Position numbers and translations under genes: made by a program | Part shown: piece by piece, positions 48,798 to 60,400 of the stretch | Position numbering within the stretch: position 1 is the stretch's first letter | Layout: every line of letters starts with the position of its first letter | Origin: Atriophallophorus winterbourni | Taxonomy: Eukaryota > Platyhelminthes > Trematoda > Plagiorchiida > Microphallidae | Reading direction: 5' to 3' | Assembly: GCA_013407085.1 (NCBI GenBank) | Contig: JACCGJ010001889.1 | Span: forward strand, 62,001-126,000 | DNA: 64,000 bases | Notes under the pieces: model-generated | Databases searched by the model: none | What the model saw: only the letters and a program-made list of their open reading frames with translations | What the model was told of the DNA's origin: nothing

Positions 48798-48958
48798 TCA
48801 TGCCATTGATTCTTTCATATCAGCGAAGTAAGCTACCAGACGGTCGTGCGACAAGGAGAGCAATTCTTCGCCCCATGCCAGATCTGATGCGGACGTCACA
48901 GGAGCCATACTGATCAAAGCTGGCCGCATACTCAATCCACGCAAATCTTGTGTTGTCG
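48798..48958 (-). CDS. TMEM132 terminal exon
   Basis: The acceptor is TCACTGTTGTTTCTTAG. The exon encodes TTQDLRGLSMRPALISMAPV, then SDLAWGEELLSLSHDRLVAY and FADMKESMA before TGA. The final block parallels the vertebrate TMEM132 C terminus, where an acidic Trp segment and a Tyr-containing helix end the protein. No AATAAA is seen close to the stop; TTTATT at 48040-48045 is too far to call. Confidence 0.85.
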
Positions 48959-51900
48959 CTAAGAAACAACAGTGAAATAATTTAGTAAATAAAAGCGTTT
49001 AGAAGTGAACTGTTTCACACTTAATGATAACATTCCGTGCAATCATTGTCTAGTTTTCAAGCACACCCTTTCCACTTTATCATCAACGAATGACTTACCA
49101 CAATCACAAGTCGTTGGACATGCATATTCCTGGGTGTCCTCCACTGCCGCGAGTCGCTCGCTATCCTCAATTGTGCGCTTGCGAAATTCCGGAAGCGCTT
49201 TACCATTCCCGAAATTTCCAGATTGATACAATTTGCGCTTGTGTCTGATTGGGTGGTACCACCATAGACTTTCTTCGCTGGTGGTTGTGTTCAAGTCTGT
49301 GGTCGCCTCGTTACTTCCGACGGGATGAGGGTCTAACAAAGTCTCGGTTTCCGTGGAACCAATTTGTTCGTCCAGTGCGGAGTACAATTCATTGGTTGCT
49401 TGGAAATTCTGTGAGCAGAATGGAAATGAACGACCGAAAGTAGGCAAGAGAGACGAACAGTGGCGTCAGTTCGTTGGAATAAAATCAAAAGGCTAAATAT
49501 GAGATGATGTTGTCATAGCAAAACAAATACATCGTGATGAAATGAATTCCCGTCTGGCAAATTTAAAAGAAAATAACCAATTCTCGTCTCATGACTAGTT
49601 AATAAATTCATATGTTCATTTGCACTCAATTTGCTGTTGTTTGTTTTAACTTCTTTTCAAGGTCCAGTTGACATTTTTACGTGAAATTAATGGCATTAAT
49701 CGATTTGCCGCGTCGCGCAATGGAGTATGCGGTATAGGCCTGTGATCACCGGGAACGGATCGATATTGCTCTCTTCGATAAATGTTTAACAGAGAGACCA
49801 AGTTGGTGATGAGCATTTTTGATATTCTATACAGCGTCTTCGTCTGTGACTACTCAATGCGGATATGCTCTGATATTATGCATAAAGCTAAATTGTGTTT
49901 ACTGTAGGACACACAATAAGACGCTTATTTTATTTGTGGCTAAAAGTGACAGGCGGACATATACTACAAAACCATTTATATACGAAGATTAACAAATAAT
50001 TGTCAGTGCAAATTTTCCGGGTGTGCGAGCATTTGTTAATTCTGGGCTTCACCATGTGGTAGACTCTCCGTATAAAGAGAGAGCTTTTAAGCGAGATTGA
50101 ATCTGTATACGCAAAATAACGTCGTTTTCGAGGTTGGACATTTGATGCGCATTTTTACTTTTTAATTCATATCGTGATCCAGTGGCGTTGTATACCAAAC
50201 CCTTGCAACTTAAAACTTGTTGTTCAAATTCCAGCAAGTTTGGCATATAAATTGACATCTGAATGAACAATTCCGAAGTTGTAAAGGGAATTATTTGAAA
50301 GCGTTTCGGTATGAGTTGGATCATTTTAAAACACATGGAGGAATGTAGACGATTCGTAAAATGTTCGGACGGATATTAGCATCAAGCCGCAACATCATAC
50401 TAGAAAGTGATCTGGAGTAAATCCCTGTATTCCAAATGTAATGAATCCCTCGCTATCATATAAAAGTACTTGCATTTAGATCAACAGTCCCGAGAGCTCA
50501 ACGTGTTTATGTGTATTTAAACAACTTAGTATAATTTATAACTGCCATTAAAATGAACGCTTGGGCGCTAATTTGAAACTTGAAAAGTCGTTGAAGATTG
50601 ACATCAGATACAAATGACGTCATGTAAAAAAGTAAAAGAAAAATGGCATCATAGCTGACCTGAGGCAAACTTGCAGGGCGCCCTCTTGATTCCGATTTCC
50701 GTGCTGATCTTTTGGCTTTCCGCAGCTCGATCGTGTGGCTGGCATCCGTTTTGCTGTTTGTGCGTACAGGAGGCCTCGGAACAGCAGGTTCCTGATCGAA
50801 TTGATTGTTCGTTGAGATTACCCTCTTTCGGTGAACGTTACTCTGTAACGTATGTAGATACTGGCGTTGTCGAGCTGCGATACATTCATCTATTTCAAGA
50901 GGGTGTCGAAAGTTTACGTTATGAACGCTCTGCTCTTCAGTCAACACTGAAGCACCCGTTGGCATCATCATACCCGGACGAACCCAACTTCGATACATCA
51001 ATGATTCCCATGGGATACCGAAAGACATTTGTGTCGCACTGTTCTGGTTGTTGAGTAGAACAGGGTTTATAAATTGCGGAAAACATTGACCACTGAATCT
51101 TTCTTCATTGTAAATGTTCAGTGGGTTCGGATGATGATGTGTATGACGTCGGCGCATGGATACACTGGAGCTGCCTAAATATGAAAGGCTCGGCTTACAA
51201 GGAACGGAATGCTGCTCAAAATTTGCATGGAAGTTTCTCCTATCTCTTTCTCCATCGTGTGATAAGGAAGGTTCGTCACCCGGTGAGACTTGTTCAGGAA
51301 GCGGGTTTGAAATAATTCGGATACTACATTCATGACCCTGAAGAATGTAATGAAAATTTATTAAAACCTATTTAATTTATTACGATACTATCGAATTAGA
51401 GTCGCAAGGTAAATTTAAGATTGCGATGAGCTGGTCTATCATCATACTTCGTTATTACCCTAAATATGACAAATTAGACATGATTTTCAATAGAAAGTTC
51501 GCAATTAATCATCTGGAGCGACTTTTGATTAATATATATAGTATTTATATATATATCTATATATATTATAGATATATTATATAGCAATGTTGTACTCAAA
51601 CGTCATGTCGTTGAATTTAGAATAATAAGACTTTTCGGAATGCTAACAGGCTTTGCTAATATCGGATAGTTGCATGAAATAGAAACGTGAACAAGCACCT
51701 TTGACTATAAAAACAAGCGTGTGCGATAGGGACTAGACTATTATAAACTTAGTAAAAGTGCCACTCTGGGATCAAGGTTTGCTTTTATGAACTTTTGCCA
51801 ATATAATGTTTACAAACAGCTGGACTTACGAAATCATAAATAGATCTGATGAAGCCTAATCGCTCGTGCCCGAGATTAAGATATCAAAGTGCGAAAATAT

Positions 51901-54900
51901 ATATCTGGCCATCATTCGAAACGTTATAGCCTAAAAGGGTACGAAACAAAAGCCATTCTTTCACTAAAGCAAGTACGTATTCATTACTGAAGCTAGAAAA
52001 AGTGGTCAAGGTTGAAAAATGTTATGGTGGAAGATTCGTAGAATTTGTTGCTTAAATAAATTATAAGTAGTTGTGAAAAAAAATTCACAGGGCCTTTGAA
52101 CCGGTTCTGTATTACACAGATTCGTTTCATATTATTAGTTTACGGATTTTTATTAATTACCGTGTTCCCATATCAACAGAGGACAGCATTTAGGGTGCGC
52201 CGTTTTAATAAAATAACGAAATAGCGTTGTGAAATTCAACATTCATAACTTAAGAAATTTAGCTGCTCAATCTGGAAACATTAAATAGAATATTCAAACT
52301 ATCGTTTAAACAAACCAAGAAACACCGTACATGCTGAGCAGTCTGTGTACGCCAAGTCCACACAACGTTACCAGCTATCAATGTATTGTAGTGCTCACAT
52401 CCCCATCACTTCCACACCACTACCGGCTAACCTTTTCTTTAATACCTGTACTTTGTGATCTGAGTATGCTGAAACTCCACGCATGATTATTACAAAACTT
52501 CAGATGCATTGCGGCGTATCGATGTTTCAGAAAACTTGGGTTCATTCTGGGTAATAAAACTTGAGGCAAACTTTCGTGTAAATGCAGCGCTTCTCCTTCA
52601 GAAATATTCGTTGAATAGATGTTTCAGTTTGGTTGTACGCACCGCATTTTATTGTAGTTTTGCTCGTCGTATAGAACTATTATCTCCCATCTGTTTCACA
52701 GTAAAGCAACAGCAATTGTGTCGAAACATTTTTTTAAATGATGAGAATGATTAGATAAGTGTCTGATTTACATGCGTTGATCAAATAATCTGGCATTTGA
52801 ACAGCAATTTTCACGTTACTTGATAGATTTCCCCGAAATTGTCTACCGTAATACACAAGAGCAAATTGTTCAAAATGGTCCCACACAAGCCACATCAGCT
52901 CATATCGGAAGAAATGGATTCGATATTTGGCTGAATTGTTGAACATCCGCAAATAAGTTCTCAGTTCAAGTACGACCCAAGCCCATAGTTGTTTCATATT
53001 ATATTACTAGCCATAAACCATTTGAATGATCTTGAACCAAAACATATGAGGACATTTTTCAAATTTAAAAAATATTATTACTTTAATTGATTGGAATATA
53101 TTTGGGACCTATCGTGTATTCATTATGCAAAGAAATTTGAGTGCAATTTGTTAGAGCAGGTTTTGGGTAACCGATCACTTATGACACAGAAGATTCCTCA
53201 GTCCGGGTCAAAACAGAAGTGGGGATCGATTGCTACTTAGTCATGTTCCGTCCTGACTATCACCCTTGGTCTGACGAAGCTTCTTTGTCAGAGGTGAAAT
53301 ATATCATTATTACTTCAACATTTGGCGCAGAAACTAGCAGCTTCAAGAGAGTCTTAAGGTTTTGGCGAGCAGCCAATCAAAGCCATCGGCTGTGAACACC
53401 GCTTCCAGATGTAAGACAGTATTAACAGATGTCTGGGAGATTGACTACGATAACGAAAATGTCTCATACTTGATTTTGCTATATTTATCTAGTACACAAA
53501 ATCCATGAGTGAACTTCTCGGTAGCCAAAGATAAACATATTTTTACCGCAAGTGCGTATTTACCAAAAATATGTTGCCAACCGAAAATCCTCAAACTTCT
53601 GTCAGTTATGTGTGTAGATAATACACAATTTTGTCGGAAACTAACCCAGAGAAACGTTGAAATGTATTACAAAACTAACGTGAAAAGGTGGCCATATGGT
53701 GATGGGAATTTACCTGATAATTGCGCTGCGTCAGTGGGCCATCGGTCGTGTGTCGTCTGAGTGGACGTCGGATCGATTGAATTCCGCAATATTCATCAAC
53801 GTCTCCACCTGAATTTTTCCATGGATTCACAACGTGTTCGCGCCTCAAGCTGTGAGTTCTATTCGGTGTATAGCATTGCCACGCGGTGTTTTTATAAGGG
53901 GAATGCAACAAGAGCATATCAGCTTCACCGACTGAGAGCACAGCGGTTGTTGTCTGTCTAGGAGCGCACATGTGTGGCTGGCTTGCTCGTTGTAATGATG
54001 CGTGCACAGTCATTGCTTGGGTAGCCGTTTGGGAATTGGGCAATTCAGGATTGAGTTCATTTGATCCTCTTGCTTGCTCGCGGCTAATCCAAATCCAGTT
54101 GTCATCTCTGTGAAGACTGGGCTGAAACAGTTAAAACAATTACGTATGAAACATACAACTCGATACCTTTCATTAGCGAATAAATAAATAAATATCTCAT
54201 CGAAGTACTAACAAACAAGGAAAGAGACCGTGTAAAAAAGATTCACTTCAATTCGAGCCACGAAAATTCAAAAATGAAATATTTGAACAGGGGAGTAGTA
54301 GCTTCGTAGTTTTCTTTTGTTGATAACGCCTATTGCAAGCGTAGGCTTATTTTCTACACCGTTTCACATAGCTATACATTACGATTCAGGATCAGCAATC
54401 TTTGCCGTCGATTGCCGGAACTTGCACACTGTCGGAGTGATCTACGTTTAGCAGCCGAATGCAGGGTCTGTTCTTCCCCAGCTTGGAGAAAAAAACTTCT
54501 GACTTCGCTTCTAAAGTGAGCGGTAAAGAACCTGTTAATCTTAACTCGCGTGGCCAATATCAAAAGCTTTCATATCTGTACTGCGAACGTCTTTGTAGCG
54601 CAAGTATCCATTCTCAAAAATCTACTTTCAAATCGCCATAAAGTAGATCTTTCGGAATACAACCGTTTCTCGTTCTATACAGAGAGCCCACCTAGTGTCG
54701 GTGGCTCTGTCGCTGTCGCAGTAGATTTGGCATGCTCCGTAGACTAGCTTTAGGAAGCGATTTTTAATTGCTACTCTATCGATGCACGATTACTTATGCT
54801 AACTAGATATTCACACAAAATCTGATAAACTGCCTACATACTGAATACGTAAAACTTCCAACTGGGAATTATGAACGAACTGGCATTGCGGTAATCTTAG

Positions 54901-57406
54901 TGTTTTTTTTAATAAAAAGCGTCTCCATATTAACCCGCATTAAGAGCAATTTTCAATCAAATAAATAAAGTATTCCATCCATACTATCATGGATTGGTCA
55001 TAATCCTGATCGTTTAGGCGTCGTTGCCTTTTAAACTCATTACCAAATGTTCACACTTGGACCTGTTCTCACCTTACTCTTTGTCATTCCACGGAATAAA
55101 TCGGTGTACTTCTTTTTGATTCTTGTCGATTCCGCGTGTTCTAAATTGTGCCCCGCTAAACTGGATGTGAAATTGCACGACTCTGATTCCGTTTTCCGTC
55201 CGTTCTCACCGGAGTTTGTCGAACCCACGAGTAGATTTCCACGCCTAGCACGCTCCCAGCGGTACCGCGCGACCACCGCGCCACAGTTGACAGCGAACAC
55301 CAGACCAACGAGTGCAAACAAGCCCAAAAGCACATACATGCTGGTTTCCAAAACGGATCGTGAAACGTGTTTCTCGCCGCTTGCGGTGGCCCCATTTTTG
55401 ACAGTGTCGCCAATCAACTGTCCCGTGCCGGTGTCCTCCCTAGTTTGGTCGGATAATGATGTTTCGTCACGTGTCGCGTGGGCACGTGACTTTTCATTTG
55501 AGTGAATATCACTCGGTTTACTGGCCAAATCAGAGGGATGTAACAATTTTGAACCAGGAGCATCTTTCAATACGGATATTCTATTTGAAACATCGGGTGG
55601 CGCGTACATGTGAACGTTGGGCAGTGTAAAAGTTGGCTGAAAATGGAAAACGGAATAATTTGTTATGGTTCCATGATGCGGATATTGCAAGCGGTTCTTG
55701 GGGGAAAATGTCATCTTTGGATATATCACAGTACTGTTTAGTTGATAGCCAAGAATAGATTCCTGGTTGCATTTCTAGTCTTGTGATAGGTGTTTCAACT
55801 ATAGAAATGAAACACTGGTTTTAAAGTTTCAATGCGATCCCAGAGGAACAATACAAGAGGTAATGCCAATGGTACTTGGCTCCATTCTGGCAAAACTACG
55901 ACAGTACCATCTTGTAAATGTAACAAACTTGCAGACACCAATAAATGCATCTGAAGGGAGATGCTTGTTTTTAAATCCAGAAAACTGTGTAGAACTTGTT
56001 TTTACTCATTTGCATGGCGAGAAGCGTGACGCTTTGCGTAGCAATCTTCAGCACCCTAGAATCAAATACGTAAAGCTTAGTAGTCAGAAACTTGTCAGGC
56101 ATCTAGGCGTCATCATTTCCGATAACTTAACCTGGACACCATATCTTAATTCTATACTCAATAAAGTACGTGTGGTATTATTTTACGCGATTCATCTTCG
56201 ATCTCTTGGCGTTAGGTCTAAATTGATCTTTTAGTTCACCCTCTTTTGTATCTTACCTTCTATTTTATACTGCTCTCCTGTGATTCTATGCACTCCTTTC
56301 GAAAGACTACGTTAATAAGACGTTGCCTGAAAATTACTTCTCGCACATGTTCACTCTACTACGAAGGCAGCTTGGAACTTAAAACGAAACAACACTGTTC
56401 GTCTTTTGTTCGACTTATTGGCAATATTCTCGCAGATATCTCCCCCAAACTCCATACAGAGATACCCTAATCTTAAACTTTATATGCAAATCTATCAAAA
56501 TATATATAATACCATCTCGAAAATCAGTATATCAGGGATGCTTCACTTCACGGCAGTGAAACCTGATCCATCCGCGGAAGCTAAATGCTTCCATCTAAGA
56601 AGCGTCCGTATCTTGAACATATCGTGGATGGGCAAAGCGAAGAATCCTGAAGTGCTCTCTAAAGCTGGTCTACAGAGCATGTTAACCCTACACTGAATGG
56701 GTTGTGTTCAGAATGGAAAATAGTTGTATTTCAAAAGATCTGCTCTATAGTGAGTTAAAATCAGGAAGTCGACCTTTGGACAGACAGCAATTGCGGTACA
56801 AAGACGCTTGTAAAAGAGATTCGAAAGCTCTCAGCATTGAGCTTACAAGTGGAGAAGAACTTGCTTTTGACCGCTCATCCTGGAGGCATGGTGTAGAGCG
56901 TCATGTCCAAGCTAGGGAAGAGTAGATACAATTCTTGCTGCTCAACGCAGATCACACCGCCGGCTGTAACTGACGCCGATCGACCGAGTAATGTCTAGGC
57001 AGTGATCGCTGCGAGAGAGATTGTCACTGCCAAATCAGACTGTTCAGTTATTCTAAAAGCTACGGAGCATGAGACCATCATGCACGTGTAATATACAACA
57101 ATGGTCGAGATCGACCGAAGGCTGTCAACAACAGTATCGTGTGTAATTCTGTATTCAAATGTGAGGTAAAGCTGAAATTGAAAACATTTTCAAATAAAGC
57201 CTTTCCCTTCTTAAAAAGGCGCAACTGGTTTAGAGCTCAGTAACTAAAAGGAATTAGAATAAATAAATAGAGTTAGTTCTTAGTATTGTGGTGCACTTAT
57301 TATTATTATTATTATTATTATTATGATTATTATTATTATTATTATTATTATTATTTATTAATTATTATTATTATTATTATTATTATTAATAATAATAATA
57401 ATAATA

Positions 57407-57445
<39 letters not shown>

Positions 57446-60400
57446 GATAAATCTAGTCGAAATGCTACCAGATTTTATTTTCTAAACACTAACGAAACAC
57501 GATAGTAATAGAAATAGACCAGATGCATACACGGAAATTAGGATTTCCTTTCAAATCTTCCTGGAATGGTTTCAATTCATTAACTCGGGAGTAAAAATAG
57601 ATTGGTTTTAAATGACACGATTGTCTGAATACAGATCACACAGCTTAGCGTTGAGTACTTTTTCACAACATAAACTTGGATGCTCAGTGGCAATCCATGG
57701 CATTCTGTCAGATATTCGAATATTGTTTTTTGTGACCAAAAATACCCTATATCACACTAAATTAGAAGTGCGTAATGATGGAAATATTAAAAAATGCTTG
57801 TATTTCAGATATTGGATGTTTGTTATTGGGTGGTTGGCGAGCTTGTAACCGAATTAGCGAAATAATAGAAGGTAGTACACAGGGAGTTGGCATCCATTTA
57901 CTACAGAGTTTAAAGTTTGGACATGTATGGAATTCTGTGATTTATATGTTCAAAAGAAACTTATCAAACAAGCAACGTCCTAATCAAATAATAATAATAA
58001 TTACTAGTGTATGGTTTTACTTTCTACATACCTGATGGGCACTGTGGTAAGGGTGTGATCAGCAAATAAGTTATCTCGATCTACATTTCGGTGCTTCGGT
58101 ACAGCAGTTTAAATGTGCGTCTCAAAACGGGATAATAACGGGTTTAACTCCTGACACGGACATTGGCAAACTGCACAATCACAATTCCTTCCCACGCTGA
58201 GGTGTACATTGGATGGTTCGCGTATGGGAATGTCGCCGCGGATGTGCGGTTTAGGAAAAATGATCAACCCTATTTCGTTATCGTATTTAGGTGTAAAATG
58301 CGCAATGACAATCGTCAGCCAAATAATTGTGGAAGCCCAGCACGCTGGCCAAAGAGTCGAATCATTATGACTTCATGCTAATGAAACTGGGCATAATCAC
58401 CAACCCTGTAGACCTCAATCACCTAATATGGTATGCAACGTCTGCGTTTAGCTGTCGTACTTTCACCGTAGCGTTGAGTTACTAAAAGTTTACTTTACCG
58501 AAGATTGTTTTGTAAAGTGTGAATTTGAATCATCCACCCTATCCGGCGGATGGACAGTGCTTAGCATATTTTACGTAACCCGTTAAATAAACCAGTGTAG
58601 TTACCTCCGCCCTTTTTGGTAATGAACTCGGTCCGATTGAGAGCTTGTTCGCCTCGTGAGATGATGGAACATCAGGTTGTGTTCCTAGAGGTTGAGAATT
58701 GCCGATCGCCTCCACATCATGCAAACGCAAGGGAGGAAACAACGGGTTCCCGTCTAAGGAGCGGAGAGTTATTTCTAGTATCTCACCTGGACAAGGTATA
58801 AGAGGAATTAATGTAATGAGTAGATAATGAGGCGGATAATTAGAATTCTTGGTTTATTTTTTCTATATTTCGCTACATTTGTTTTCGTTCAAAATGAATT
58901 AAATAATACGGGTTCTGAGGAGTTTTCCGAAAACACTCGATATTGATACTTTTCAACGGAAGTTTGATCATTAAGATTTTCCGGTGTGTTTTCATTGAGG
59001 AACAATCAGAAATTTCAGGATTAGTATTTTCAAATAATGTCTTTTAAATAATGCGAAATGTTTGCCATACCGTGTGCTATATGTCGGTTATTCATACAAT
59101 GGTTGATAATTTTCCCATGAGTTCGATTAAGGGATTTGTCAATCAATCAAATATTTTGTCTACTGGGATTTTGTTAATCCCAGTAGACAAAATATTTGAT
59201 CACTAAAATCTCGTGAGATACAAACCACCATATGGTGAATAGAATGTTTTGGGAATTCGGTTCACAACGAATAATAGGAGAACAAACCCAGAGTATATAC
59301 GCTTTAAGGAACTCAGCCATAATTTGCGTGATGCGTCTAACCGGGATTTGGTAGCAAGCCGATTAGACTGTTTTAAAAATGCGCGTGTGTGACAATATGG
59401 ATGGCCATGTTAACGCAAATGTATAATTATGAAGATCTCCATTCTTTGAAAAGCAGTGTTAACTTGCATTCATTAAAAAAGAGTTCGCAAACTAAAGTTG
59501 ATATAGGATTAATTGCGGGGTTGGATACTTTCGGTTGAGGTGAACCATTTGGTATACATGTCGAATGTATGCTTCAATTACCGTCAGCACCGCTTAGTGT
59601 GGTTATGAGTTTCCCTAAAATGATACCCATCTTCGTTAAAAATTTAACAAGAATATGTATTAATTGGCCGCTCAGCAATGTTGCAGGAACCTCGTGTTAT
59701 GTTTGTCAATTCGTTTAGAGCAACCCACCTTCCTTTATTTCGTTGCTGACACTGGTCACTGGGATTTGCGCCAGAGATCGGAAACCAGTTAGTTTTGAGG
59801 TATAGAACTAACGGTGTATCTTTATTAGAGCGTATGAGTGTGTGATGGTAAAGTCGATTATCAATTCTGGAACATACAAAACACACCCGTTGCAACAAAG
59901 CTGTTTTGTTATACACAAACAAATGAATCTAAATTCGCTGCGCGGGCAACTAGAATGATCATGTTTTGTAGAGAATGTACGTAGCTTCAAAGTTCAGTTA
60001 AACTTTTATAATGCCTCAACAATTCAACATCATACACCCTAAGGTCCACAAAACACAACGCCAGTTTCTTCGTGAAATTGATGGTCATATCATGTATACC
60101 ACGGATTAGCACTTCTCATATATTAGTTCGTGTTTTCAAGCAGTCAGTTAGCTGCTCAATTCTATCCACCTTTAATAAAACCTATTGACTGCTTAAAAAT
60201 GTTCGTCCTGACGTATTCTTCAACTGTCAACTGTCAGATGTGACCGAAATGAGAAACATAACAACAGTCACGAAAATACAATTTGACAGCTTTATTGCGC
60301 ACGTTTTAAAGGGGATAATTAGAACTAGAACGTTCACGAACATATAACACATAACGACACAGTGGAATGAACTGATACCCGTGACAAGTTCTCCTGGGTG

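Noticed and set aside
55047..55505. A 152-codon plus-strand frame.
   Set aside because: It is antisense to the TMEM132 transmembrane exon, which has splice sites and family motifs.
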